Shown: positions 1 through 9,222 of the stretch, in pieces | Layout of the letters: each line of letters begins with the position of its first letter | How positions within the stretch are numbered: position 1 is the stretch's first letter | NCBI GenBank assembly: GCA_963699015.1 | Contig: CAVOSX010000001.1 | Location: 806,001 to 870,000, forward strand | Direction: 5' to 3' | From: PALSA-505 sp963699015 | GTDB lineage: Bacteria > Actinomycetota > Actinomycetes > Streptosporangiales > Streptosporangiaceae | DNA: 64,000 nucleotides | The notes under the pieces: generated by a model | What the model saw: only the letters and a program-made list of their open reading frames with translations | What the model was told of the DNA's origin: nothing | Database searches by the model: none | Made by a program: the position numbers and the translations under genes

Positions 1-588
1 CTGGGTGGCATCGCCGTTCTCCTGGCCGGACAGTGCGGCCAGCGCGACGCCGAGCGCCCTGTGCAGCGTCAGCCCGTCGGTGTACCGCTCCTTGAGCGCG
101 GCGGCGACCTGGTCCGCCTGCCCGCCCATGGCCACGTAGCCGTGCTCGTCGGCCACCGAGCCGTCGAAGGTGATCCGGTAGATCTGGTCGCGCTCGGGGG
201 CATCGCCCACTTCGGCCACGACGATCTCGACCTCGTACGGCTTGTTGCTCTCGGTGAAGATCGTGCCGAGCGTCTGCGCGTACGCGTTGGCCAGGCCGAG
301 GGCCGTGACGTCGTTCCTGTCGTACAGGTAGCCGTTGAAGTCGGCGTACCGGACGCCGGCCTTGCGGAGGTTCTCGAACTCGTTGTACATGCCTACCGCG
401 GCGAAGGCGATCCGGTCGTAGATCTCGCTGATCTTGTGCAGGGCACGGGACGGGTTCGGCGCGACGAACAGGATGCCGTCGGCGAACTGGATGACGATCG
501 TGTTGCGGCCCCGGGCGATGTTCTTCCGCGCGTAATCCGCCTTGTCCTTCATCGCCTGTTCGGGCGACACGTAGAACGGCATGCTCAC
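1..588 (-). CDS. prcA: 20S proteasome alpha subunit (3' part outside window)
   Basis: Alpha subunit forming the outer gated rings of the bacterial 20S proteasome, which degrades pupylated proteins in the cytoplasm. The reading frame runs off the left edge without a stop; 196 codons are visible. The N-terminus (MSMPFYVSPEQAMKDKADYA) matches actinobacterial PrcA, followed by NPSRALHKISEIYDRIAFAA and the YAQTLGTIF segment. I chose GTG at 588 over the ATG two codons downstream because it restores the usual MS.PFY start and lies 8 nt after AAGGAA. It sits 42 nt after prcB, the last visible gene of the mpa-dop-pup-prcB-prcA series. Identification is certain; only the C-terminus is unseen. Confidence 0.96.
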   Translation of the reverse strand, partial: MSMPFYVSPEQAMKDKADYARKNIARGRNTIVIQFADGILFVAPNPSRALHKISEIYDRIAFAAVGMYNEFENLRKAGVRYADFNGYLYDRNDVTALGLANAYAQTLGTIFTESNKPYEVEIVVAEVGDAPERDQIYRITFDGSVADEHGYVAMGGQADQVAAALKERYTDGLTLHRALGVALAALSGQENGDATQ

Positions 589-630
589 CGCTTCAGTTCC
601 TTTGCTCGTGCGGGCAAGATCCGGGCGCGG

Positions 631-1521
631 CTAGCTGGCGGGCTCGGGCCGCAGCGGCGCGGTCGGCCCGTCCGGTTTTTGCAGTCGCTCGCCCACCACG
701 GCCTGGGCGACCTGCCCGGCCTCGGCTTCGGGCAACCGGCGGAACCCGTCGGTGGTCACGGTGACCACGATCGGGTAGATGCCCCTGGTGAGGTCCGGGC
801 CCCCGGTGGCCGAGTCGTCGTCCGCCGCGTCGTAGAGCGCCTGCATGCAGACCACGACCGCGTCCTGCGCCGGCAGGCCCTCGCGGTAGAGCTTTTTCAG
901 CGAGCCCCTGGCGAAGACCGAGCCGGAGCCGATCGAGTGGAACCGGTGCTCCTCGTACCGGCCGCCTGACGGGTCGTAGCTGAAGATCCGGCCTGCCCCG
1001 GAGTCCTCGTCGTAGCCCGCGAACAGCGGCACGACCACCAGGCCCTGCATCGCGGCCCCGAGGTTGCCCCTGACCATGGTGGCCAGCCGGTTGGCCTTGC
1101 CCTCCAGGGACAGCGCGCGGCCCTCCAGCTTCTCGTAGTGCTCAAGCTCGACCTGGAACAGCCGGACGAGCTCGATGCCGACGCCGGCCACCCCGGCGAT
1201 CCCGACGCAGGAGAACTCGTCGCTGCGGAACACCTTCTCGATGTCGCGCTGCGCGATCATGCTCCCGGCCGTGGCCCTGCGGTCGCCCGCCATCACGATG
1301 CCGCCCTCGCACGCGGCGGCCACGATCGTCGTGCCGTGCGGCAGGTCGGCCAGCGGGCCCGCGGCTGCCAGGGCAGATGTCCCGTGGCCCGGCAGCATGC
1401 TGGGCGCGTAGCCGGAGAGAAAGTCGGTGAACGATGACGTTCCTGCGCTCATGAACGCCGCAGGAAACCGCGCGCCGACCGCGAAGTCAGAACCCACCGG
1501 GATCCTTCCCGTCCTTGCCAT
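631..1521 (-). CDS. prcB: 20S proteasome beta subunit
   Basis: Catalytic beta subunit (Ntn-hydrolase) of the proteasome core. 296 aa. A 63-residue propeptide containing SSFTDFL precedes the autocleavage site PHG|TTIVA, so the mature nucleophile would be Thr64. The GDRRAT segment and YDAADDDSATGGPD typical of PrcB are present. The upstream ATG is preferred over Met24 because the residues before Met24 (GRIPVGSDFAVGARFPAAF) resemble the propeptide of related actinomycetes. It lies 39 nt downstream of pup and 42 nt upstream of prcA, so co-transcription is likely. Full length for the family. Confidence 0.97.
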   Translation of the reverse strand: MARTGRIPVGSDFAVGARFPAAFMSAGTSSFTDFLSGYAPSMLPGHGTSALAAAGPLADLPHGTTIVAAACEGGIVMAGDRRATAGSMIAQRDIEKVFRSDEFSCVGIAGVAGVGIELVRLFQVELEHYEKLEGRALSLEGKANRLATMVRGNLGAAMQGLVVVPLFAGYDEDSGAGRIFSYDPSGGRYEEHRFHSIGSGSVFARGSLKKLYREGLPAQDAVVVCMQALYDAADDDSATGGPDLTRGIYPIVVTVTTDGFRRLPEAEAGQVAQAVVGERLQKPDGPTAPLRPEPAS

Positions 1522-1560
1522 CCGGTACCAGATCAGACCCTACTGGGTGACAGTGCGCCC

Positions 1561-1770
1561 TCACTGCCCGCCCTTCTGCACGTAGGACCTGACGAACTCC
1601 TCGGCGTTCTCCTCGAGCACCTCGTCGATCTCGTCAAGGATCGCGTCCACGTCGTCGGACAGGGCCTCCTGCCGCTCCTTGACATCCTCGGCGCCCTGCG
1701 TCTCGGCCTCCTCGGCCTCCTCGCTGCGCCGCGTTGTCTGCCGCTGTCCCGACGTGTCCTTTGTCGCCAT
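1561..1770 (-). CDS. pup: Prokaryotic ubiquitin-like protein Pup
   Basis: Small intrinsically disordered tag that is ligated to lysines of proteins destined for the proteasome. 69 aa starting MATKDTSGQRQTTRR and ending in GGQ. The C-terminal Gln means Dop must deamidate it to Glu before PafA can ligate it. The coiled-coil Mpa-binding stretch (DVDAILDEIDEVLEENAEEF) is present. A longer in-frame start exists upstream, but GGAGG 8 nt before the ATG at 1770 fixes this start. It lies between dop and prcB on the same strand. Confidence 0.97.
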   Translation of the reverse strand: MATKDTSGQRQTTRRSEEAEEAETQGAEDVKERQEALSDDVDAILDEIDEVLEENAEEFVRSYVQKGGQ

Positions 1771-1808
1771 TCCGGTAACCTCCATTTCCCGGGGCTCCCC
1801 CCGGGGTG

Positions 1809-1870
1809 GCAGGGATCGCCGCAGTCCCTGCATTCTCAACGCTATCTTCGCCCGGGGGCGTCCCGCTCAA
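1809..1870 (-). promoter_or_regulatory. Candidate pup promoter and 5' hairpin
   Basis: Read on the minus strand, TTGAGC (1865-1870) and GATAGC (1841-1846) are spaced 18 nt apart, a plausible vegetative promoter between dop and pup. About 10 nt beyond lies a 7-bp perfect inverted repeat (1809-1815 with 1825-1831) inside the predicted pup leader. The boxes match consensus only moderately. Confidence 0.35.
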
Positions 1871-1890
1871 TCCTCCGGACCGGCAGAACC

Positions 1891-3408
1891 CTAGTCGTGC
1901 CCGGTCAGCGCGGAGACCAGGTCGGCCGCGCTGTCGCAGCGGTCAAGCAGGCCGCCCACGTGCGCGCGAGTGCCGCGCAGCGGCTCCAGCGTCGGCACTC
2001 GCTGCAGCGACTCGCGGCCCGGGATATCGAAGATCACCGAGTCCCAGGAGGCGGCGGCGACCGCGTCCGCGTACTTCTGCAGGCAGCGGCCGCGGAAGTA
2101 GGCCCGGGTGTCCTCCGGAGGGTTCTCCACAGCGCTGGTCAGGGCGGCCTCGTCGGTCAGCCGCAGCATCCGGCCGCGGGCGGCCAGCCGGTTGTACAGG
2201 CCCCGGTCCGGGCGCACGTCGGAATACTGCAGGTTGACAAGCTGCAGCCGGGGATGGCCCCAGCCGATCCCGTCCCGCGTCCGGTAACCCTCGAGCAGTT
2301 CGAGCTTGGCCACCCAGTCCAGCTCGCGAGACAGCGTCATCGGATCCTCGGCGAGCCGGTTGAGTACCGATTCCCACCGGTCGAGGACGTTGACGGTCAT
2401 CTCGTCCGCGTTGGTGCCGAACCTGTCCTCCACGTACTTCCTGGCCCGCTCCAGGTACTCCATCTGCAGCTGGACCGCGGTCATCCGGCGGCCGTCGCGC
2501 AGCGCGACCAGGTGCTTGCACTCGCGGTCGTGGGAGATCGCCCGCAGTTCGGCGACGGGCGCATCGACCGCGAGGTCCCCGTCGAGGAACTTGTCCTCGA
2601 TCATCGCCAGCACGAGCGCGGTGCTGCCCAGCTTGAGGTAGCTGGAGATCTCGCTCATGTTCGCGTCGCCGATGATCACGTGCAGGCGGCGGTACTTCTC
2701 CGGGTCGGCATGCGGCTCGTCGCGGGTGTTGATGATCGGCCGCTTGAGCGTGGTTTCCAGACCGACCTCTACCTCGAAGAAGTCGGCGCGCTGGCTGACC
2801 TGGAAGCCCTCGCCGCGGCCGTCCGCGCCCAGGCCCACCCGGCCGGCGCCGCAGACGACCTGCCGGGATACGAAGAACGGGGTCAGGTGGCGGACGATGT
2901 CGGCGAACGGCGTCGCCCGGCGCATCAGGTAGTTCTCGTGACAGCCGTAGGACGCGCCCTTGTTGTCGGTGTTGTTCTTGTACAGCTGAATGGCCGAGCC
3001 GCCCGGCATCGTGACGGCGCGGGCAGCGGCCTCGGCCATCACCCGCTCGCCGGCCTTGTCCCAGATGACGGCGTCCAGCGGGTTGGTGCACTCGGGCGCG
3101 GAATACTCCGGGTGCGCGTGGTTGACGTACAGCCTGGCCCCGTTGGTGAGGATGACGTTGGCCAGGCCGAGGTCCTCGTCGGTCAGCTGCGAGGAGTCCG
3201 CCGCCTCCCTGGTCAGGTCGAACCCGCGGGCGTCGCGCAGCGGGTTCTCCTCCTCGAAGTCCCACCGGGCGCGCCGGGCCCGGGCCGCGGTGGCGGCCTG
3301 GTAGGCGTTGACTACCTGGGACGAGGTGACCATCGCGTTCGCACCCGGCTGGCCGGGCACGGCGATGCCGTACTCGGTTTCCATGCCCATGACCCGCCGC
3401 ACGCTCAT
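1891..3408 (-). CDS. dop: Deamidase of Pup / depupylase
   Basis: ATP-dependent enzyme of the glutamine-synthetase-like carboxylate-amine ligase fold. It converts Pup C-terminal Gln to Glu and removes Pup from substrates. 505 aa, full length. The N-terminus VRRVMGMETEYGIAVPG carries the nucleotide/Mg-binding ETEYG motif, and the conserved HAHPEYSAPE, NNTDNKGASYG and KRPIINTRDEPHA blocks follow. It is Dop rather than PafA because it has the long N-terminal loop after the first strand (AATAARARRARWDFEEENPL). It lies 24 nt after mpa, but also has its own TAGGCT box 7 nt before the ATG (see findings). Confidence 0.95.
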   Translation of the reverse strand: MSVRRVMGMETEYGIAVPGQPGANAMVTSSQVVNAYQAATAARARRARWDFEEENPLRDARGFDLTREAADSSQLTDEDLGLANVILTNGARLYVNHAHPEYSAPECTNPLDAVIWDKAGERVMAEAAARAVTMPGGSAIQLYKNNTDNKGASYGCHENYLMRRATPFADIVRHLTPFFVSRQVVCGAGRVGLGADGRGEGFQVSQRADFFEVEVGLETTLKRPIINTRDEPHADPEKYRRLHVIIGDANMSEISSYLKLGSTALVLAMIEDKFLDGDLAVDAPVAELRAISHDRECKHLVALRDGRRMTAVQLQMEYLERARKYVEDRFGTNADEMTVNVLDRWESVLNRLAEDPMTLSRELDWVAKLELLEGYRTRDGIGWGHPRLQLVNLQYSDVRPDRGLYNRLAARGRMLRLTDEAALTSAVENPPEDTRAYFRGRCLQKYADAVAAASWDSVIFDIPGRESLQRVPTLEPLRGTRAHVGGLLDRCDSAADLVSALTGHD

Positions 3409-3415
3409 GGGACAG

Positions 3416-3421
3416 AGCCTA
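3416..3421 (-). promoter_or_regulatory. -10 box TAGGCT of dop, leaderless arrangement
   Basis: TAGGCT on the minus strand, exactly 7 nt before the dop ATG and with no Shine-Dalgarno between. One of seven such boxes in the window. It lies just upstream of the mpa stop region, so it would be an internal promoter. Confidence 0.45.
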
Positions 3422-3432
3422 GCTTCGGCACG

Positions 3433-5304
3433 CTACAGGTACTGCCCGGTGTTGGCGACGGTGTCGATGGAACGTCCCGCCTCGGTACCGCTCTTGCCGG
3501 ACACCAGCGTCCTGATGTAGACGATCCGCTCGCCCTTCTTACCGGAGATGCGCGCCCAGTCGTCGGGGTTGGTGGTGTTGGGCAGGTCCTCGTTCTCCTT
3601 GAACTCATCGATGCAGGACGCCAGCAGGTGCGCGACACGAAGCCCCTTCTGCCCGGTCTCCAGGAATTCCTTGATCGCCATTTTCTTGGCCCGGTCCACG
3701 ATGTTCTCGATCATCGCGCCGGAGTTGAAGTCCTTGAAGTACAGGACCTCCTTGTCGCCGTTGGCGTAGGTCACCTCGAGGAACCGGTTGTCCTCGGTCT
3801 CGCTGTACATGCGCTCCACCACGCGCTGGATCATCGCCTCCACCGCGGAGGCCCGCGAGCCGCCGTGCTCGGCCAGGTCGTCGGGATGCAGCGGCAGGGC
3901 AGAGACCACGTACTTGGAGAAGATGTCCTTGGCGGCTTCCGCGTCCGGCCGCTCGATCTTGATCTTCACGTCCAGCCGGCCCGGCCGCAGGATCGCCGGG
4001 TCGATCATGTCCTCCCGGTTCGACGCGCCGATCACGATCACGTTCTGCAGGCCCTCGACCCCGTCGATCTCGCTCAGCAGCTGGGGGACGATGGTGTTCT
4101 CCACGTCGCTGGACACACCGGAGCCCCGGGTGCGGAAGATCGAGTCCATCTCGTCGAAGAACACGATCACCGGCATGCCCTCGCTGGCCTTCTCCCTGGC
4201 CCGCTGGAACACCAGCCTGATGTGCCGCTCGGTCTCGCCCACGTACTTGTTCAGCAGCTCCGGTCCCTTGATGTTCAGGAAGAAGCTCCGGCTTTCCGAG
4301 GCCGGGCCCGCCGGCGAGTCGCCGGCCGCAGCCGGCAGCCCGGCGGCCCGGCGATCGGCCTCCGCGTTGGCCGCCGCCGCCGCCGACCTCGCGGTGACTT
4401 GCTTGGCCAGGGAATTCGCCACGGCCTTGGCGATGAGGGTCTTGCCGCAGCCGGGCGGCCCGTACAGCAGCACGCCCTTGGGCGGGCGCAGCTGGTGCTC
4501 GCGGAACAGGTCGGCGTGCAGGTACGGCAGCTCGATCGCATCGCGGATCTGCTCGATCTGCGGGCCGAGGCCGCCGATGTCGGAGTAGGTGAGGTCGGGC
4601 ACTTCCTCCAGGATCAGCTCCTCGACCTCGGCCTTCGGGATGCGCTCGTAGACGTAGCCCGAGCGCGGCTCGAGCAGCAGCGAGTCACCGCCGCGCAGCG
4701 TGGCGTTGCGCAGCGGCTCGGCCAGCCGCACCACGCGCTCCTCGTCGGCATGCGCGATGACCAGGGCCCGGTCGCCGTCTTCGAGTATCTCCTTGAGCAT
4801 GACGACCTCGCCGGCCGTCTCGTAGCCCTGCGCGATCACGACGTTGAGCGCCTCGTTGAGCACGACCTCCTGGCCGGGCTTCAGCTCCTCGAGGTTGACG
4901 GCCGGGCTGACGTTAACGCGCATCTTGCGGCCGCCGGTGAACACGTCCGCGGCCCCGTCCTCGCAGGCGCTGAGGAACACGCCGAACGCGGACGGCGGCT
5001 GGGCCAGCCGGTTGACCTCCTCCTTGAGCGCGACGATCTGGTCACGCGCCTCCCGGAGCGTGCCGGCCAGTCGCTCGTTCTGGCCGGTCACGGCCGCGAT
5101 GCTCGCCTCGGCCTCGCGCAGCCGCTCCTCGAGCAGCCGGACATGGCGCGGCGAATCGGATAGCCGGCGGCGCAGCGCGGCGACCTCCTCCTCCAGGAAG
5201 GAGATCTGCGTCGTGAGGCCATTGACCTCGTCGTCGTGCCGCGCGCCGCGCGGACCGTCGTCGCGAGCGGCCACACCCCTCACCCCCTTCCGAGAGTCAT
5301 TCAT
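3433..5304 (-). CDS. arc: Proteasome-associated AAA+ ATPase (Mpa/ARC)
   Basis: Hexameric unfoldase that recognises Pup and threads substrates into the 20S core. 623 aa. Residues 25-100 form the predicted Pup-binding coiled coil, followed by tandem OB-fold region (about 100-230) and the AAA domain with Walker A GPPGCGKT (282-289) and Walker B VIVFFDEMDSI (about 379). The C-terminus ends in GQYL, the motif that docks in the PrcA pockets and opens the gate. The AAA domain carries an Ala-rich insertion (about 305-340) typical of the family. First gene of the local proteasome series; the second half of the start region has TAGGTAGGG close to the ATG. Confidence 0.96.
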   Translation of the reverse strand: MNDSRKGVRGVAARDDGPRGARHDDEVNGLTTQISFLEEEVAALRRRLSDSPRHVRLLEERLREAEASIAAVTGQNERLAGTLREARDQIVALKEEVNRLAQPPSAFGVFLSACEDGAADVFTGGRKMRVNVSPAVNLEELKPGQEVVLNEALNVVIAQGYETAGEVVMLKEILEDGDRALVIAHADEERVVRLAEPLRNATLRGGDSLLLEPRSGYVYERIPKAEVEELILEEVPDLTYSDIGGLGPQIEQIRDAIELPYLHADLFREHQLRPPKGVLLYGPPGCGKTLIAKAVANSLAKQVTARSAAAAANAEADRRAAGLPAAAGDSPAGPASESRSFFLNIKGPELLNKYVGETERHIRLVFQRAREKASEGMPVIVFFDEMDSIFRTRGSGVSSDVENTIVPQLLSEIDGVEGLQNVIVIGASNREDMIDPAILRPGRLDVKIKIERPDAEAAKDIFSKYVVSALPLHPDDLAEHGGSRASAVEAMIQRVVERMYSETEDNRFLEVTYANGDKEVLYFKDFNSGAMIENIVDRAKKMAIKEFLETGQKGLRVAHLLASCIDEFKENEDLPNTTNPDDWARISGKKGERIVYIRTLVSGKSGTEAGRSIDTVANTGQYL

Positions 5305-5425
5305 CTAGACCCTACCTATCCGGGGGGCTGCCGTAACCTGGCGCGCCCCCCGTGTTGGCATTCTCTCGTCACGATACGGAAACATCTGACCCGGATCGGT
5401 GACGGAGGGTTACCCCGGACCGCGG

Positions 5426-6286
5426 CTAGCCGGCGTCCGTACCGTGCGCGCCCTTGGCCGGCCGGCGCCGTCTGGGCGGCGGCGTCACGCCGTCGGCGAG
5501 CCTGCGCGCGGTGACGAGGAACCCGGTGTGCCCGACCATCCGGTGCTCGGGCCGGACCGCGAGCCCGTCCACGTGCCAGCCCCGGACCAGCGACTCCCAG
5601 GCGGCGGGCTCGTCGAAGCAGCCCTGCTCCCGAAGCGCTTCCACAGCCCTGGACAGCTGCGTGGTGGTCGCCACGTAACAGCAGGCCAGCCCGCCGGGGA
5701 TGAGCAGCCGCCCGGCGGCGGCGGCGAACTCCCACGGGGCGAGCATGTCGAGCACGACCCGGTCGAACCTGTCGTCGGCCGGCTCGGCATCGGCCAGGTC
5801 GCCCACGGTCAGCCGCCAGGCCGGGTGCGGGCCGCCGAAGAATTTCTCCACGTTCCTGCGGGCCACCTCGGCGAAGTCGGGTCTGCGCTCGTAGGACGCG
5901 ACCAGCCCGCCGTCACCGGCCGCGCGCAGCAGCCAGCACGACAGCGCGCCCGAGCCCGCGCCCGCCTCCAGGACCCGGGCTCCGGGGAAGATGTCGCCGA
6001 ACGCCACGATGTGCGCCGCGTCCTTCGGGTAGATCACGGCCGCGCCCCGCCCCATGCCCAGGGTGAAGTCGGCGAGCAGCGGCCGCAGCGCGACATACGG
6101 GGTGCCGCCGGAGGAATTCACCACGCTGCCATCGGGCTCGCCGATCAGCTCGTCGTGGGCCAGCGAGCCGCGGTGGGTGTGGAACGATCCGCCGTCGGCA
6201 AGGGTGACCAGGTGCTTACGGCCCTTCGGGTCGGTGAGCTGGACCAGGTCTCCGGCGCGGAGCGAGCCGCGGCACTGACGGTTCAC
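5426..6286 (-). CDS. trmI: tRNA (adenine-58-N1)-methyltransferase TrmI
   Basis: SAM-dependent enzyme making m1A58 in the tRNA T-loop. 286 aa. An N-terminal beta-barrel-like domain (1-75) is followed by the Rossmann domain with motif I LEAGAGSGALS (106-116) and the FDRVVLDMLAPWE active-site block. Length and order match actinobacterial TrmI, commonly found beside the proteasome genes. Start is GTG at 6286, directly preceded by TACCCT-N7 and no Shine-Dalgarno, suggesting a leaderless mRNA. The last about 15 residues are a basic tail (RRRRPAKG). Confidence 0.93.
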   Translation of the reverse strand: MNRQCRGSLRAGDLVQLTDPKGRKHLVTLADGGSFHTHRGSLAHDELIGEPDGSVVNSSGGTPYVALRPLLADFTLGMGRGAAVIYPKDAAHIVAFGDIFPGARVLEAGAGSGALSCWLLRAAGDGGLVASYERRPDFAEVARRNVEKFFGGPHPAWRLTVGDLADAEPADDRFDRVVLDMLAPWEFAAAAGRLLIPGGLACCYVATTTQLSRAVEALREQGCFDEPAAWESLVRGWHVDGLAVRPEHRMVGHTGFLVTARRLADGVTPPPRRRRPAKGAHGTDAG

Positions 6287-6293
6287 GCCCGCC

Positions 6294-6299
6294 AGGGTA
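6294..6299 (-). promoter_or_regulatory. -10 box TACCCT of trmI, leaderless arrangement
   Basis: TACCCT on the minus strand, 7 nt before the GTG start of trmI, with no ribosome binding site in between. Same geometry as six other genes of the window. Confidence 0.5.
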
Positions 6300-6334
6300 G
6301 CGGGGAAGCGGCGGCCGGTCCGGCCGCACCGTGT

Positions 6335-7468
6335 TCAGCCACGGGCGAACGCGTGATCGAGGTCCTGGGCCGCGAGCACCCCGAAGACCTTGCCGGAGGG
6401 CTCGACGAGCAGGTACTCGGAGGCCGGCGACTTGCGTACCGCGTCGAGCAGCGCCATCCCGGACAAGTCGGCGGGCAGCACCAGGCCCTCGTCCAGGGTC
6501 CGGGCCAGCGTGCCGGCCTCGATCCACGGCCTGCGCTGCGCCGGCGTGGCCATCACCGCGGACTCGTTCACGATCGCGATCGGCTTGTCCTCGTGGTCGA
6601 CCACGACGAGCGCCCGCGCCTGGGCCGCATCCGCGCGCCTGATCGCCTCGGCCAGCGGCAGGCTCGCGGGGATCGGGATCGCCTGCCGGGCCAGCAGCCG
6701 TGCCTGCAGCCCGGGCAGCTTCTCGCGGACCCTGGTGACCTTGATCGCCTGGCCGGCGCCCAGCCACATGAAGGCGGCGATGACCGCCAGCCACGCGGCG
6801 TCGAAGATCTGGTTGGTGTTGCTGTCCCTGGCGAACAGCGCGAACGGCACGATCAGCAGGGCGGCGGCGATCACCCGGCCGGTCCAGGCCGCGCCGATGG
6901 TCGCGGCATCGGGGCGGTGGCTGACCTTCCAGATTCCGGCGCGCAGCATCCGCCCGCCGTCCAGCGGCAGCCCCGGCAGCAGGTTGAACAGCCCGACCAG
7001 CAGGTTGGCCCACATCAGCTGGGTGACCAGCACGTGCGCCGTGCCGAAAGGGATCAGTCTGCTCAGCCCGTACCCGACGGCGGCCAGCACCAGCGAGATC
7101 GCCGGGCCGGCCGCGGCGACCAGGAACTCCCTGGCCGGGGTCGGGGCCTCCTTCTCGATCTCGGAGAACCCGCCGAGCGGGTACAGCAGCACCCGCCGGA
7201 CGGGCAACCCGAACGCCCGCGCCACCAGGCAGTGACTCAGCTCATGGACCAGCACGGATGCGTAGAGCAGCACGACGAAGACCGCCGCCACCAGGTAGCG
7301 CAGGTTGCCGTGCACGGCCTGCTGGAGGCTGTTCGAGTACAGCAGGACGAACACGCCGGCGATCAGGAACCAGTACGGCGAGATATACACCGGGATCCCG
7401 AACGGGCGCGCGATGACGATCCCTGGCTGCGGGTCGCTCTGCTGCGGAGCGGGCGGTTCGGGTGTCAT
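6335..7468 (-). CDS. Site-2-protease family zinc metalloprotease (M50) with CBS domains
   Basis: Integral membrane protease of the M50/S2P family. 377 aa from ATG 7468 (the frame is open further upstream but without family similarity). Zinc motif HELSH at 75-79 lies in a membrane helix; the second motif LPGLPLDGG follows at about 164-172. About five to six membrane segments fill residues 30-240, and two CBS-type repeats (about 245-375, including ALVVVDHEDKPIAIV) form a cytoplasmic regulatory module. This is the SpoIVFB-like M50 subgroup with CBS, which often responds to nucleotides. Substrate unknown. Divergent from the RecB-type nuclease gene. Confidence 0.9.
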   Translation of the reverse strand: MTPEPPAPQQSDPQPGIVIARPFGIPVYISPYWFLIAGVFVLLYSNSLQQAVHGNLRYLVAAVFVVLLYASVLVHELSHCLVARAFGLPVRRVLLYPLGGFSEIEKEAPTPAREFLVAAAGPAISLVLAAVGYGLSRLIPFGTAHVLVTQLMWANLLVGLFNLLPGLPLDGGRMLRAGIWKVSHRPDAATIGAAWTGRVIAAALLIVPFALFARDSNTNQIFDAAWLAVIAAFMWLGAGQAIKVTRVREKLPGLQARLLARQAIPIPASLPLAEAIRRADAAQARALVVVDHEDKPIAIVNESAVMATPAQRRPWIEAGTLARTLDEGLVLPADLSGMALLDAVRKSPASEYLLVEPSGKVFGVLAAQDLDHAFARG

Positions 7469-7611
7469 ACCTGCCACACTTACGATGCTACGTGACAACG
7501 GGGTCCGCCGGGGGGCGGCGCGGCCGTCGGCCAGCCAGGTCAGCCCGGCGGCCGGACCGGCCCGACAGCCGCCGGGCCGGCCAAACGGCGGCGGTTGTCG
7601 GTGGGCTACCC

Positions 7612-7617
7612 TACGCT
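7612..7617 (+). promoter_or_regulatory. -10 box TACGCT of the RecB-type nuclease gene
   Basis: TACGCT 7 nt before the GTG at 7625, without a Shine-Dalgarno. It sits in the divergent region between the M50 protease and the nuclease. A second TACCCT overlaps just upstream (7608-7613). Confidence 0.45.
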
Positions 7618-7624
7618 CCCTCTC

Positions 7625-8539
<915 letters not shown>

Positions 8540-8599
8540 CCCCGGACGTGACCGGTGCGGGCCTCCTGCCCGGGCGGGACGGGGCAGGCGGCGCCGCGG

Positions 8600-8637
8600 G
8601 TCGCAACTGCGGCCTCGGCCGCGGCCGCAGTTGCGAC
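8600..8637 (+). terminator. 15-bp perfect stem after the nuclease gene
   Basis: Arms 8600-8614 and 8623-8637 are perfectly complementary (15 bp) around an 8-nt loop, 60 nt after the nuclease stop. AT-rich sequence rather than a T run follows, as is common for actinobacterial intrinsic terminators. It could also act as a regulatory hairpin ahead of the next gene. Confidence 0.6.
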
Positions 8638-8760
8638 TAACAAGATATTACTTGATTCTGTATACGCGATAGTACTTCACTAGAGCGTGACCGCCGCGGC
8701 CGGGGCAGCCGCGGAAGTGTGCAACCATGAAGCGTAGGGACGCGGACAAGGGGCGACCTC

Positions 8761-9222
8761 ATGTCGACTTATAACCAAATTGCCTGGCTCCCGCTGTGCG
8801 CGGGCCTGACCGGCCTCGGCCTCGTCTGGAGCTGGTTCGTCTTCCGCCGGCGCGGCCTGCGGTCCGGCCTGCGCGGGGTCGCCTGGTCGCTGCTGCCGCT
8901 GGCCGCGTACCTGACCGGCGCGATCGAGATGCTCTGGAAGATGGGCGTCGCCATCGGCGACTTCGCCTCCTCGTTCGTGTTCTCCCCGGAGAAATGGGCC
9001 GGGGTGGCGGTGACCGGGCTCGCGATCGTGGCCTTCGTGGTCTCCGGCATGATGCGCGGCCGTCCGGCCAAGGACGTCAAGGGCAAGGGCTCCCCGCCCG
9101 GCGCTCCGGCGGGGAAGAAGAGCCAGGCCGTCGCGGCCCGCTCGGCCAAGGCGCCCGCGACCGGCGACGACGACGATTTCAGCGAGATCGAGAAGATCCT
9201 GCGCAACCGCGGCATCAGCTAA
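8761..9222 (+). CDS. Small membrane protein of unknown function
   Basis: 153 aa. Three likely membrane helices: residues 8-27, about 39-60, and about 80-99 (AGVAVTGLAIVAFVVSGMM). They are followed by a Lys/Ala/Pro-rich cytoplasmic linker and an acidic tail DDDDFSEIEKILRNRGIS. The conserved-looking C-terminal EIEKIL..RGI tail could be a docking peptide, but I do not recognise the family. AAGGGG precedes the ATG by about 8 nt. The last 8 bp overlap the convergent HAD hydrolase gene. Confidence 0.75.
   Translation: MSTYNQIAWLPLCAGLTGLGLVWSWFVFRRRGLRSGLRGVAWSLLPLAAYLTGAIEMLWKMGVAIGDFASSFVFSPEKWAGVAVTGLAIVAFVVSGMMRGRPAKDVKGKGSPPGAPAGKKSQAVAARSAKAPATGDDDDFSEIEKILRNRGIS

Noticed and set aside
1897..5163. 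Very long open frame (over 1000 codons) on the plus strand opposite dop and mpa
   Set aside because: It is a GC-skew shadow: it runs antisense to two unmistakable proteasome genes, has Arg/Gly/Leu/Val-biased composition and no recognisable domain. Similar shadows oppose metH, selB and the ABC exporter.
7595..7624. Upstream TTG start for the RecB-type nuclease
   Set aside because: The ten extra codons lie on the -10 box and carry no family similarity; GTG 7625 is the better start.
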